Source: Diphasiastrum complanatum (taxonomy: Eukaryota; Streptophyta; Lycopodiopsida; Lycopodiales; Lycopodiaceae). From it: DNA of 64,000 bases. Shown here piece after piece: positions 12,190-24,279 of this stretch. A program made the position numbers and the translations under genes. The stretch covers positions 60,220,540-60,284,539 of the forward strand of contig CM055095.1 in NCBI GenBank assembly GCA_029204225.1, in the 5' to 3' direction. Position 1 is the stretch's first letter. Every line of letters starts with the position of its first letter. The notes under the pieces were generated by a model. It did not search any database. It saw only the letters and a program-made list of their open reading frames with translations, and was not told the origin of the DNA.

Positions 12190-12910
12190 TCGTTGTTTAG
12201 AATGTGGTTGACGGTGGAATACGGTCGCTACGGTTTACGGTTGTGCAGTTGGAATGCGGTTGTTGGTGGTTGAATGCGGGCGCTACGAATGCAGTCGGGG
12301 TGCGATCGGTTTGTAGTGGAATGTTGTCTGTGTGGTTCAAAGGCAAATAGAGATGGTGTGTCATTGAATGCGGACGTTGTGGTTGATTGCGGTTTAGTGC
12401 AGTGTGTTGTGATCTGTTGTGGTTTCTACGATTCAAGGGCGTAGGCAGGTGGTGTGCGGGTGTTTACGGTCGAATGCAGTGGGAATGTGACCTGTTGCGG
12501 TGGTGATGCTTGTGTGATGGTTGAAAAGTGGATTCGGTTGGATTGAGAGCTGGTTGTAGTTGATGTGGGTGGGACGGTTCATGGGAGTGGCAGTTGAATA
12601 CGGTGTGTTTGCGGTCGCTACGGTGCAAGAGTCGACCCTACGGCTATAATGCGGTTGTTACAGATGTATGGGGTTGAAAAGCAAGCTAATTGCGGTTGAG
12701 TGCGGGTGGGATTGTTCACGGGAGTGGCAGTTGAATACGATGTGTTTGAGGTCGCTACAGTGCAAGAGTCGACCCTACGGTTGTAATGCGGTTGTTACGG
12801 CCCAATGCAGATGCAGGCTCGTGTACTTGCTTTCGTTTACAGTGGTGCAACTTGTGGTTCGTGTGGATTGTTTGATAGATCGTCGATTCAAGCTGTGGAT
12901 CTGATGTATG
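12190..12910 (-). repeat. Degenerate CCGCATTC/TGCGGT repeat field (left arm)
   Basis: TGCGGTTG, GAATGCGG and GTAGCGACC-type words recur irregularly. Within it an approximately 115-bp block (GTGGCAGTTGAATACG, then AGAGTCGACCCTACGG) occurs twice in tandem, at about 12590-12660 and 12700-12800. Mirrored at 62330-63010 in the right arm. The open frame 12668-12904 is repeat translation. Confidence 0.75.
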
Positions 12911-12959
12911 TCTTGCTCGTCAGTTCTTATCATCGTTGGAAAGTTTTGTGGTCTAGCGT

Positions 12960-13290
12960 GGATCTGGTTTGGTTGAGATTGTGAGGAATCCCTTCAGTCG
13001 AGATTGGACCTAGACCCTCCGATCAATATTGGACCCAAAACTCTTCGATTGAGATTTGATAAAATCTTGTCGGTCAAGATTGGACCCAGAATCTCCTCAG
13101 TCGAGATTTGAGCAATGGGCTTTGGCTGAGATTTGAAAGATCATTTCGCTCCGGTTGAGTTTTGAAAGAGTGCTTCAGCTCCGGTTGAGGTTTGAAAGAG
13201 CGCTTTGGCTCCGGTTGAGATTTGAACGAGCACTTTGGCTCCGGTTGAGATGGGAGCGATGGGCTCCGATTGAGATTTGAATAGGGAAGT
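12960..13290 (-). repeat. CTCCGGTTGAGATTTGAA tandem repeat (left arm)
   Basis: About ten degenerate units of roughly 30 bp containing GGTTGAGATTTGAA are arranged in tandem, e.g. GCTCCGGTTGAG at about 13150, 13180, 13210 and 13240. The mirror copy is 61925-62240. Related to the plus-oriented CTCAACCG repeats at 6030-6800. Confidence 0.85.
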
Positions 13291-13686
13291 AGCCTATGGA
13301 CAAAATGATTTTACATAATTATTGGCCCAAGCATGGCATCTTGTGAGTATAAGCCCATCTTGAAGAGCCGTCAGTAGACAAGTTGCGTTAGGCCCCAAGT
13401 ATGGCACCTTGCGTGCATAAGTCCAACTTGTGGTGCCGATTCCAATACAAGAACTTGCATCCTATATTGAGACTTGAAATGCCTTGTCCCATAAGTAAGT
13501 GTGGAAAAGAAACTCTATGTAATTTCTATCCTTAATGCAAGAGAGCTAAGTGCTACCATTTTGGGTCCACTTGTGTGCTTCTCTAAGATCTATCATCTCG
13601 AACTCTTGGGATAACATCATCTTCGTATCCTTTGTTAGAGCAATATTGTTGCCAAACAACAATGTCTTGTGCGTGCAATTCATAGC

Positions 13687-13687
13687 A

Positions 13688-13721
<34 letters not shown>

Positions 13722-13812
13722 CTCTCTCTCTCCAGTGAATATCTCATTGTCTCTCTCTATCTCTCATGTGTGCAACAAAGAGCAAAATCTCTCTCTCTCT
13801 CTCTCTCTCTCT
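13687..13812. repeat. Compound AC/CT microsatellites (left arm)
   Basis: An AC run (about 13687-13719) passes into CT (13720-13731), followed after ATCTCATTGTCTCTC by a second CT run (13788-13812). The mirror locus in the right arm (61367-61439) is almost pure AG on the plus strand, so the AC part has been replaced there. Confidence 0.95.
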
Positions 13813-13849
13813 ATGTGGCTAACAGAAGGGATGATGGATCGGGAAGATC

Positions 13850-14640
13850 TTGCACAGGAATCACGTAATAGGTGCTTCAACATAGCTGGAATTTCGTTGT
13901 AGACAATGTTTGAAGAAATAGCGTCCATGCTCATTTCTGGTCAAACCATCTCCAGCTTCCAAGTCGTGGATGGAGCATTCACTTTGAGTTAGGAAACTGG
14001 TAGATGTTGTAGCCAGACTAACTGCCTAATTTTCAAAAGATGGCAGATCATTGTTTTGTTTCCCAAAAGACGTGTTAAGGCATGGAGTTTATCATTCCTG
14101 ATAGAATATCTTTTTCTTGCATAAACACTAGTTACCTTGCAAGAAGTTTAAAAGCCATAGCTACGATTTCCATTCCTATCAAGATTCCACTCACAGGGGC
14201 AGTCAGGAAAGGATCCACTGCAACTCTTCTGATCATTCAGAAGTTGAGAGGCCTAAAAGGCTTCATCATTCGCATGATCAAAAGTCTGCCCCAGATTTCA
14301 ATCCCTCGAAAACATTCCAATGATCAAGAGTTGATCATCATCTGTTTCTACACAATCTTTCTCTGCTTCTATTCTAAGTTCACTCATCTTCCTCTTTTCT
14401 TATTTGTCCGTCACCACATTATGCCCTAGCCGCATAGGCTTTTCTTGTGCTACTAAATGCTTGTAGTCTACCTAGCATTTCTCTAGGCCTCATCTGAAGC
14501 CTGTAGCATTATGTTCGAATGTCCAAGCATTCTTCATCGCCATCATCATACACAATCAAGTAACTATTCTTCAGACTATCGTACTCTTTCACTAAACTGT
14601 AATTGCACGATCCATTCTATAACTTAATTTGCAGAGCAAC
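13850..14640 (-). pseudogene. Tudor-like gene fragment, copy 1 (left arm)
   Basis: Reading on the minus strand from 14640: an exon-like piece with SLVKEYD and a Tudor/Agenet-style IVYDDGDEE motif (about 14530-14600), then frame-broken sequence. A second conserved piece at about 14125-14300 reads LIIRMMKPF and DPFLTAPVSGILIGMEIVA, ending at CTTGCAAG followed by GTAACTAG, which looks like a 5' splice site. Copies are at 35876-36330 (plus) and 60690-61030 (plus). YDDGDxE is typical of the Tudor fold in chromatin readers; I do not recognise the second exon. Multiple stops make this a pseudogene. Confidence 0.5.
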
Positions 14641-14669
14641 AAAAACATTATTGTCTCCGCATCGGCCTC

Positions 14670-14670
<1 letters not shown>

Positions 14671-14711
<41 letters not shown>

Positions 14712-14717
14712 TCTCCA
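14671..14717. repeat. CT microsatellite
   Basis: CT repeat with one CTCA interruption, inside a roughly 630-bp segment (about 14422-15052) that is absent from the right arm (junction near 60684). Confidence 0.95.
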
Positions 14718-14779
14718 TGCTCGCTGTATCTGGCGCGCACCCAGGCATAGATTTTAATTAAAAATAGAAAAAGTTCACT

Positions 14780-15883
14780 TTGGACCCCTATATTATGCAA
14801 AATAATACAGGGCCCAAAAATGGGTTAAAATCGAATGAACGTGAATTACATAGTAGGTAATGGCCATTGGGAGGGCCAGTACCATAAATAATCTGGGACT
14901 CGGGCAGCGAGTGGCAGAGGCCACACTCTCTCTCTCTCTCGCTCTCACACGCACGCGCGCCGCGTGCAGCAAAGCTTTGGTTCTCTCTCTCACATGCTCA
15001 CGACCCAAAATTGGGAAAAAAATTGGGCTCTATATTATGCAAAATAATATGCGATCCAAAAAGTGATTAAAATCCAGCGAAAGTCAATTACGTAGTAGGC
15101 AATGGCCATTGGGAGGGCCATTACCGTAAATAATCCGGGACCCGGCAGCAAATGGCGGAGGCCAGGAGCTGTCCGCAGCCACGACGAATGGACCATTACC
15201 TTATGTAATGGCAGTTCGCCTAATTTTTTTGGACTCTCGTGATTTTTCTCTCCGTCCCCTTCGTGCTCTATCCTCTCTGCGGTGACTCTCTCTTAACCTC
15301 TCTCTCCGCTCTCTCCTCCCTCAGCCACGCTCTCCTCTCTCCTCCCTCCTTCCACTCTCTCCTCTATCCTCCCTCCTCAATCCTCTCTGCTCTCACCTCC
15401 CTGCCTTGCCTCCCTAGGCACGCTCTCTCTAATCTCCGCGCTCTCTCACCCCCCTCTCTATAAACTCTCCCCGCTCTGCCTCCCTCTGCATGCTCTCCTC
15501 TCCCTTCTCTCCTCTCTCTCCTCTCTCTGTAAGGGCTGTCGCACTCTCAATCTACTCTGCGTTGTATGTGTCTCTCACTCTCTACTCTCTCTCTCCACGT
15601 GTTGTCTCACTCAACACCTAGGCAGCATTCTCTCCACGCGCTGTCGCACCCTCTCTCCTAAGTCTTTGCTCTTTCTCTCCACGGGCCGGGCTGTTGCACC
15701 AGGCAGAAGTCTCTACACGAGCTGTCGCGCACCCAGGGAGTATATCAATCTAAAAAAAGAAAAAGATGACAGGGCACTATATTATTTTGCCCTATACTAT
15801 GCAAAATAATATAAGGCTCAAAAGGGTCTTAAAATCAGGCGAACGACCATTACTTATAATGTATAGGGGAATCAATCATTGTA

Positions 15884-15957
<74 letters not shown>

Positions 15958-16773
15958 TGTGATCAAAATCCAACGAAAGTCAATTATGTAGTAGGTAATG
16001 GCCATTGGGAGGGCCATTACCATAAATAATCTGGGACCCGACAGAAAGTGGCGGAGGCCACGAGCTGTCCGGAGACCGGATTAATTGTGGTAATGGTCCG
16101 ACCAATGGACCATTACCTTACGTAATGGCAGTTCGCCTGATTTTTTTGGACTCTCGTGATTTTTCTCTCCGTCCCCTCCGTGTTGTATCTTCTCTGCGGT
16201 GACTCTCTTCTAACCTGTCTCTCCGCTCTCTCCACCCTCCGCCACGCTCTCCTCTCTCCTCCCTCCCTCCGCTCTCTCCTCTCTCCTCCCTCCTCTCTCC
16301 TCTCTGCTCCCACCTCCCTGTCTTGCCTCCCTAGGCACGCTCTCTCTAATCTCCACGCTCTCTCTCTCCCCTCTCTCTATCCTCTCCTGCTCTCCCTCCC
16401 TCCGCACGCTCTCCTCTCCCCTTGTGTCTCTCTCTCTCTCTCCTCTCTCTCCACTCTCTCTCTCCACGTGTTGTCGCATCAACACCCAGGCAGCATTCTC
16501 TCCACGCGTTGTCGCACCCTCTCTCCTGAGTCTTCGCTCTTTCTCTCCACAGGCGGGCTGCTGCACTAGGCAAAAGTCTCTGCACGAGCTGTCGCGCACC
16601 CAATATATCAATCTAAAAATAGAAAAAGATGACAGGGCCCTATATTATTTTGCGCTATATTATGCAAAATAATATAAGGCTTAAAAGGGTCTTAAAATCA
16701 GGCTAACATCCATTACTATAATGTATAGGGGTACAGCCTTTACTTATAATGTATAGGGGAATCAATCATTGTA

Positions 16774-16804
<31 letters not shown>

Positions 16805-17050
16805 AAACGCGTGCAGGACAGAGACAGAGGGCAGAGCGAGAGAGAGGACGCAAAAGAGTGAGAGAGAGAGAGAAAGATAAAATAGAAAAATATATATCAA
16901 TTTAAAAATAGAAAAAGATGACAGGCCCTATATTATTTTGCCCTAAATGATATACGGCCAAACGGGCCTTAAGATCAGGCGAACGGCCATTACTATAATC
17001 TATAAGGGAACGGCCATAACTTATAATGTATAGGACAATCGATCATTGTT
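14780..17050 (+). repeat. Hairpin-rich tandem units upstream of the F-box copy (left arm)
   Basis: Built of repeated modules about 0.86-0.9 kb long (15061-15840 and 15970-16700, with a shorter one to 17050). Each has: (1) an AT hairpin, TATATTATTTTGC...GCAAAATAATATA (15779-15813, 16641-16675); (2) a GT/GA microsatellite; (3) a hairpin GGTAATGGCC-loop-GGCCATTACC (14856, 15099, 15993); (4) in the second module a hairpin GGTAATGGTC...GACCATTACC-like (16089-16117); (5) a long CT-rich tract (15240-15720, 16150-16600). The mirror is 58680-60660. No coding is visible; frames rich in Ser-Leu are microsatellite artefacts. Confidence 0.8.
15884..15954. repeat. GT/GA compound microsatellite
   Basis: A short GT run passes directly into a GA run of about 50 bp. 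Shorter relatives follow at about 16774-16804 and 17048-17070. Confidence 0.95.
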
Positions 17051-17191
17051 TGTGTGTGTGTGTGTGTGTGGTAGAGAGAGAGAGCTATTTAGCGAGCGAG
17101 CGGGAGATAGAAAGAGAGAGAGAGAGAGAGAGAGCGCGAGGAGAGACAGAGAGAGGAAGAGCAGACAGAGAGAGGGAGAGAAAGAGCGCGC

Positions 17192-18489
17192 ATGGCTGAC
17201 ACCGATATGGAACCTAATTGTCACTTGTTCAGTCTACCAGAATGAGCAGGATGATTATAGTGAGGATATTGATGAGAGAGATCTGCCCCTATTTTTGTTA
17301 AAGAAGATGTCAGATGATGCGTTCATGCAAGTAATCTCGAATATGCCTCTTCGTAAGGGAGGAACGTTCATCGCTAATTACGCTTGCCGTTGCTTAAACC
17401 GGATCCTTGCAACTACAGCACGGTTAGTACCAGTGGCATACGACCCATTTCAGCAGGGATCAGCAGAACTGTATAATGTGGCACAAAATTGCCTCCGCAG
17501 ATGGATTGGTGTGTGTAACAAGCTATTCGCAAGTTCTGGATTATGCGACGTACGAGCTGGAACTGTTTGATCCGTATACCCAAAGATTTAGAACTCTACC
17601 GAAGTTCGAGCGCAAAACACTTGATCCGTCTACACAAAGTTATATAGCTCAACCCGCCGACGAAGGATACACCCTCACGGAGACTTTCAGACTCAATTTC
17701 TCCGTCAGTATTTGGATGATTAATCCAGCAACGTGCGAATACAAAGTAATCCTAACGAGATGCATGACCAGTATTGCAGAAAATTCTAATCATGTGTTTG
17801 TTGATTCATATGACCAAACCCATATGCGCTGGAAAACGATCCTGCGGACTGCTTGCGGAATGCCCCCGGGCTGGGAGATGCAAGGCGGCACCGCCATTTG
17901 CAACGATATTTTGTACAGTATCTTCTATAATACAAGCCTTGTCCTAGCGCAACGCGAAACAGCTGTAGGATACCAGCTTTTTTTGCACCAATTTGATCTG
18001 AAATCTCGGCAATATTCCTCAGATCTACATCCAATGCCAGAAGTTTTCTGCTTTCCAGGAGCAGCTGTGTTATTTAATTGCAACAATAATCTCATCCTGG
18101 TGGGAACAACTCGAGAAGACCTAATAGCAACGAGTGTCAAGGTTTGGAAATTCAATCCTCACCCAGCGCCGGGATGGCTTAGGCTTGGCGTAATGCCAGA
18201 TCCGTTACTCCTTCTGGTGAGAGCACCTAGCCGTTATGGTAACTTAGATCGATACAGCTCGGGGGGAGGCAATTTCATCTATTTTCGCAACGATGTTGGA
18301 CATAGAGTGGTGGTGCTGGATCTATCCATGACGGATGAGGATGGGTTGCGGTTGCGTGTGGACGCTTGGAAGGAAGCACCAGAATGTCCTGATATTTTGA
18401 AGAGTGGTGCAGGTGGTAGCAGGGAATTTTCCATGTTGTGCATAGACTTTTGCTATGAACCTCGACTTTTGATGGGTGTTCCAATATGA
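17192..18489 (+). pseudogene. F-box/beta-propeller gene, broken left-arm copy
   Basis: Homologous to the intact-frame copy at 57091-58494 (minus). The start codon at 17192 is retained, but two deletions break the gene relative to the sister: 32 bp after SLP (near 17243) and 122 bp at about 17455, which removes the end of the F-box linker and the propeller entry (WYKFPLP region). Both shift the frame. From 17476 the frame is open again for about 337 codons to a stop at 18489, with a C-terminus (CIDFCYEPRLLMGV) that the sister has lost through a 5-bp deletion. Over the shared open part I see about seven amino-acid differences. It was probably an SCF ubiquitin-ligase substrate receptor before breakage; a shortened protein from 17476 would lack the F-box. 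Confidence 0.85.
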
Positions 18490-18641
18490 AACACACACAC
18501 TCTTCTCCTTTGTTTATATTTCAAGTTATTATTCCAAAAGATTTGCTTTGCAATATGTGCTAAACCTCATTTTATTAAAGTTTTTTGAAATTTGTTTTAT
18601 AGGGGAGATGAGAACATGGAAATGCATGCTTTGGTAAAAGT

Positions 18642-19061
18642 AATAGGTTACATGTTAAGTTTAGTATTTGATAAAATAGAGTTTTTAGCTGGGAGTTGAT
18701 ATAATGAACATTATTGGTTTTTGCTAATTACACATGTACTAATATGTTGGTGAATGATTTGACCAATAAGCGTATGTAGATCCAGATAAATTTCTTGAAT
18801 TTTTGTACGTTTTTCTAGACATGATCCAATTGTGTTCCATATATAGTTGTTAATAGGTTACATGTTAAGTTTAGTATTTGATAAAATAGAGTTTATAGCT
18901 GGGAGTTGATATGATAACATTATTGGTTTTTGTTGATCACACATGTACTAATATATTGTTGAATGATTTGACTAGTAAGCGTATGTAGATCCAAATAGAT
19001 TTCTTGAATTTTTATATGTTTGTCTAGACATGATCCAATTGTGTGCCACATATAGCTGTTA
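18642..19061 (+). repeat. 210-bp tandem duplication downstream of the F-box copy
   Basis: Two direct copies, beginning AATAGGTTACATGTTAAG at 18642 and again at 18852, a period of 210 bp. Mirrored in the right arm at about 56480-56905, so the tandem event predates the inverted duplication. Confidence 0.9.
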
Positions 19062-19069
19062 CTTGTTGG

Positions 19070-19900
19070 AAGGAGCATAGTTGTATATCATGTTGACACG
19101 AGCGATTCAAGTTTTTGAATTTTTTGTTTATATGCTCAAATTATGCATCAATTTCATATTGTTGAGTATAACAACTTTAAGCATAATATTCTTAGATATT
19201 TGTTTTTATTTGTCTTGGAAAGAAAGAAATCTCAACAAAACAGTGAAAAGCATACGAAGAGCAAAAAGTGAAGAAAATATAATAAAAGAATTGATGTTGA
19301 CATAGTAGATATTTTTTATGAATTATCAATTATGGGAGAATATAATAGTGGATTCATGATACTGTTTAAGGCTTAAAGCCCCTGTAAACAGTTAGCAACC
19401 TTTGGTAGAATAAAAAGCTAACCATTGTAGTTGCATTTTGAAAAGGAATATGAATTTCCAGCACCATCATCTTACATTTTGCAAGTTAAAGCCATGTGCT
19501 AGTTGCCTAGGGTAATGATTCTCAAAGGTTTTCATGGCTAGCTAAATAATAAACAAATAGAAATGTGCTTCTAATGTGACTACCAAGTACATAGTAAAGT
19601 TGTCCTTGTTGTTCCTCTTTATAGTACGTGCAAGTGAATGTTAGAAGCTTCTCACATTATACAAATTGAGAGGAAGAAGGTTGATGAGAGTTTTATTTTC
19701 TATGTAACATTTGAGTATTATAATTTGTTATTAGCTACATCCCTCAATTTTTTAAGGTGCTCAAGCCCACGTAATATCTGGAAATTGGAATGTGAATTTG
19801 ATGATCCGCATATTTCCTTGTTAGGAAAACCTTTGTGAAAAATGTTAACTAGTTTAGTTGGTTTAATTGGCAATTTGGAGGCCAAGTGAAATTTCAACTC
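19070..19900. other. Empty insertion site and degraded gypsy debris (left arm)
   Basis: Non-coding sequence matching 50490-51110 plus 56252-56460 of the right arm. The point corresponding to the 5.1-kb LTR element is near 19300, where the sequence AATTGATGTTGACAT is uninterrupted. Around 19860 it contains the beginning of the gypsy integrase-tail sequence that is fuller at 50307-50555. Confidence 0.8.
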
Positions 19901-19902
19901 AT

Positions 19903-22494
19903 AGATACATTTCTTAATGTCAACTGGTTTGCAATCAGACATATGAAATCTTTCTAAAATGTCTTTTACATATGTTTGTTGGCTAAGATAGATCTTCTTT
20001 TGAAGTCTATTTCTAGTAATGTGAATTCCTAGCAAAGAATGGACAGGTCCTAAATCAGTCATGTCAAATTTCTTTTACAAATCACTCTTAGTAGTGTGTA
20101 GAAGAGAAGTGTCGTTAGACAAAATAAACGCATCATCTATATAAAGACCTATTTGAACTGAAGTGGTGCCTATATGCTTTGAATAAATAGTACAGTTAGC
20201 TGAATTGTTTGAAAATCCCAATTGAATGAGATAAGAGCTGATTCTATCGAACCATGCTCTTGCGACCTATTTCAGACTGTAGATTTCTTTGTGCAGCTTG
20301 CACACTTTGTGCACTTGGCCTTTGACTTCGAATCCTTCTGGTTGGAAGGTTTACAGCTCCTCTTCAACGTTGTCATTGAGAATGTTGTCTTGACATCCAT
20401 TTTGTGCATTTTGAGATCTAACGCAATTAGAGTCCTAATTGACTGCATCTTGATGATAGGACTGAAAAGTTCTGGATAATCCAATCCTTGGACTTGAGTG
20501 AATCATTTAGCCACTAGCCACGCTTTCCATTTACCAATGGAATCATCAGAGTTGATTTTCTTCTTGAATATTCACTTGTTGTCGATAACTCTCTTGTGAG
20601 TGGGGAAGTCGACCAATGTCCAGGTCTGGTTTGTGAAAAGTGAGTTGTACTCGCTTTCCATAGCTTCTTGCCACTTCATAGCATCCTTGGAGCTAATTTC
20701 TTTGGCTAGGCTCTTTGGTTCTTTTGATGAAGTCTAGAATGATTGAGGTGTGTACCTCTTAAGAACTGTCCGAGTCTGTGAGGATCTGTGAATGTTTGGT
20801 TGACCACGATGTGATGATGCTTCTTCTTGAAGTTATCTAGATCTGCTCAAGCTGGCTTGGTCTGGTTTGATGACAAGTATTGTCAGCTGCTCGGCTTCTG
20901 TAGCTGTAGCTACAAGTTCTATAGAAGGAACATCAACGTTGGAAGAATCCATGCTACATAAAATAGGATGAAATGACATAACATTGTTTATCGATGGTTG
21001 TTTGAAATCATAGTATGTATTTTCTTGAAATATTACGTCCCTAGAGACAAATACTACATTGGTGAATGGATCATAAACTTTGTAAGCTTTATGTTTGTCA
21101 TGATAGCCAATGAAAATACATTTATTTGTCTTATGATCCAGCTTCTTCCTAAGCTATTTAGAAATGTGAACAAAACATATACAACCAAAGATTTTTAAAT
21201 GGCTGACACTAGGCTTGTGTCCATGACAATCTTCATATAAGGAGTTTTGTTGTTGACGACGTTGGTGCTGGATCTGTTCTGTAAGTAACAGGCTAAGGCA
21301 ATAGCTTATGCCCAGAACTTCACAGGTAGATGTGATTGATGTAGCATGGATTTGGCTGAGTTGAAAAAAGTTTCTTCTTCCTTTCTGCAATCTCATTCTA
21401 TTGATGCGAATAGGAAGTGGTGAATTGTATTCTAATACCATGTTCAGCCATGTAGTCGGGCATCTTGCTAGAGAGGTATTCGTCACCACTATTAGTTTGG
21501 AGTGCTTTCACTTTCGTAGACATTTGTGTCTCAGCCATGGCCTTGAATCTCTTGAAGCATTCAAAGGCTTCAGATTTGTGCTTAATGAACATGACTATAG
21601 ACCATCTAGAATAATCATCTATGAAAGTGATAAAGATTTCCAACTCTAGTGCATGTAGTCAGAGTAGTATCTTCATCGAAGATTATACACTACTCATATG
21701 AGAAAGTAACAGTGTATCCCTCATTAGTTATCTTAGAGCTTGATAACAGGTTCTTTGATAGTTGAGGAATGTCAAGGACGTTGGAAACACAAATAGATAG
21801 ATTTTTGTTGAATATGATCTTGACTTTCCCTTTGCCTTCAACGCATATGGTGCTTGAATCTCCAAGGTAGAGGAATTGATCTCTGCTGTTAGCTTCATAC
21901 TCGGTAAACCATTCCTTGCAAGAGGTCATGTGTTGAGTAGCAGCGCTGTCCTGGTACCAGCTATCGTGGTCTTTGTTGCCACTATTGCGAGCCATTAACA
22001 GGTGTGTATCTTGCTCCTTGAATTCCGTCGCATTGGAAGAATCTAGCTACTACTGTTGTTGCTTCTTTGTCTCGTTGTAGATGCAGATACGACACTCTTT
22101 GATGTCGTGATTGCCTCTCTTGCAATATCTGCAGAAAAGTTTTTTGCCCGATCCACTATTCTTTCCTTGAGTGCGAGGCTTCTACTGTTGCTGCTGCACT
22201 TGATTCTTTTCCTTGGAGTAGTCTTTCTTCTTGGTATACAGGGCCATCGATTTGTCTTTGATGGATAGGCCGATGGTCTTTCTCCACATTTCTTCTTGAA
22301 GAAGATGACCGACCACCTTTTGAAGAGTGAGGTCGGGTTGTGTGGAGATCATCACCACAAAGTGTTCATACAACTTTACAAGAGAAGAAAGCAAAGTCAT
22401 AACAACATCATCATCTTGAATAGCACATCCTACAACTGATAACTGATCCATTAAAGATTTGAAGTCGTTGATGTGAGAAGTGATGGTAGTAAAA
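19903..22494 (-). pseudogene. Ty1/copia polyprotein remnant (left arm only)
   Basis: Minus-strand copia domains in canonical order: UBN2-type gag (22182-22451, MDQLSVVGCAIQDDDVVMTL), a CX2CX4HX4C knuckle CRYCKRGNHDIKEC (about 22090-22140), aspartic protease with DSAATQHM (21690-21995), integrase core (FIDDYSRWSIVMFI, TNSGDEYLS; 21398-21643), linker to about 21154, and reverse transcriptase pieces (PELFSPIIKMQSIRTLIA at 20272-20484, catalytic YIDD at 20132-20143, LGIHITRNRLQKKIYLSQQ at 19718-20062). Many stops and shifts are present, with no LTRs. The right arm lacks this block: at the equivalent place (49972-50486) it has a gypsy integrase tail. The block therefore replaced sequence instead of inserting by transposition. 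Confidence 0.9.
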
Positions 22495-22640
22495 TCTTCC
22501 TGCTTTCTGATCTGATTCAGCCCTTGTTGCTTGCATCCTGACCGCTATTAAGCCACTCCATTTGATCCATTGAGTTATCAACTTTTGCGTTTTTAATTTG
22601 GAAGTGTTGCATCTCGTTTGCATCCGCCATCTATTTTTCT
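22494..22640 (-). repeat. Retroelement gag-start fragment, copy 1
   Basis: The segment reading on the minus strand ATGGCGGATGCAAACGAGAT and onward (DANEMQHFQIKNAKVDNS) also occurs at 41984-42220 (plus) and 49846-49985 (plus). It joins the copia gag at 22451, so it is probably that family's translation start region. Confidence 0.65.
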
Positions 22641-22755
22641 TTTTGCAGCCGCCATTTCTCATTTGCCATATTTCATCCGCCACTGTAGGTGCCATATCCC
22701 ATCCGCCAAACTTCCATCCGCGCCACAATAGCCGCCACATTGTATCCGCCAACAT
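22620..22755 (+). repeat. CATCCGCCA degenerate minisatellite
   Basis: CATCCGCCA or GCCGCCA words recur about every 15-25 bp immediately upstream of the unrecognised gene at 22797. Mirrored at 49722-49860. Confidence 0.75.
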
Positions 22756-22796
22756 TTCAGAGAACTTTGAAAAAGTTTAAATTTTTTTTCCAAAAA

Positions 22797-24275
22797 TGGC
22801 TGATTCGGATTCAGACCACATTGAAGAGATTCCTGATATGCCTAAGACACTCAAACTCGTTCTATGTGAGGATAACTTTATTAATTAGTGGTTTACAAAG
22901 GCTGCACCAGTGTTTACAACACTCTAATTTCAAATTCCACCATGGATGGGCCATCAAAGCCTATATATGATGTACTAGGCTTGTGAAAATTTTGATGAGA
23001 AGCAACTCACCTTCCGTATTGATTTTCAAAATTTTCAATCAATTATCTACTTGGTTGACAACAATCTCACCACCTTTGGCTTCCCTAGTGGCCATAAGGA
23101 AAAACTCATTAAGTTGACTAACATGTTGCAACAGATTTATGCCATGTTCCTTGACACCACCTTGGACAAATGGAAGAACAAGGATGGCATTCTCCTCGAA
23201 GCCATCAGGAGCTAGTAGATGCATATGCTTATCTTACATAGTACACATATACATGAAAGGCACATCTGTTGAGGATTCCCCTCCAAATATTTGCCATGTT
23301 GGGAGAATCCTACGAAGTCCGCCAAAACATGTACAACTGGGTTGACTTCATCTTCCAACAACTTATTGTCGCAGTGCAGAAGAGAGATCTAGTCACCTCC
23401 TTGGGATACGTCTTTTTTGACTTAGCTCGAAGTCAATCCACTATTGACTTGAAGCTTGCCTTAGCTCCAAGGGATGCTGTTGCTAGTCGAGGATATGTTC
23501 CCTTGTAAGCTTCCGCCTCACCTTCTCAACATGTGGCTATGTTCCAGGAACGTCGTGTTAAGAGGAAACATGATCGGTCATCACCACCTGTAGAGACTAC
23601 ACCAGCACACAAGAAATCCAGGAATAAGATGACTGCCCGCAAGCCACTACTTGAATCAGAGACGAACTTAGATACCCCACCACCGAAGACTACCAAGTTG
23701 ACTCCCAGGAAGCAGCCCAAATAGATGGCAGGATATGAAGCCATCCCATCAAGTAGCGAGGACAACAAGGATGAGGAAGAGGGAAGACTCCAATCCCACC
23801 GGGCTCGACAACGAAGAACCTCACTAGCTCCCTCCTCACCTCGGCACCAAATCTGCATTACACAGAAGATACCAGAGCAATCACCAGCTACCAGCTCTCG
23901 ATCCCAATCACCATCGGGATTTGTTCCAGTTGTCACATCACCCCCTCATGCCCAATAGTTACAGGCAACATTTTTAGGGGATGGAGAAAGGAAAACCTTG
24001 AACCCCACTCACGACAACAAGACTGAAGAGACTGACGCAGCCAATCTTGACCAAGAAACAAGAGAAGATCAAGGTCAGGCAGCTCAAATTGCTGCGGAAG
24101 TCCAAGAAAGTCCAACGGCCAAAGAGAAGGCATAAGACTCCTCTACTTTGAAGCAAGACGGCTTCATCAATGTAGATGCACTTGAATACTTCGATGAAGG
24201 CGATCTTGTGGAAGAGGAGGTGGAAATCATTCCAGGCGGCAAATACACTAGTCTCACCACTAATCACCCTTGTTG
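22797..24275 (+). pseudogene. Unrecognised broken gene, left-arm copy
   Basis: Starts ATGGCTGATTCGGATTCAGA (MADSDSDHIEEIPDM) and shows coding-like content in successive frames: KTLKLVLCEDNFIN, then FRIDFQNFQSIIYLVDNN (about 23010-23060), KLTNMLQQIYAMFLDTTLDK, a shift near 23270, LGESYEVRQNMYNW, LARSQSTIDLKLALAP, then a charged, low-complexity tail (KRKHDRSSPP, SSSEDNKDEEEG, ENSKTEETDA-like) to about 24275. At least five in-frame stops. The right-arm copy (48205-49679, minus) shares most of them. A basic/acidic disordered tail after a globular head would fit a retroelement accessory or nuclear protein, but I recognise no family. Confidence 0.5.
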
Positions 24276-24279
24276 ATAC

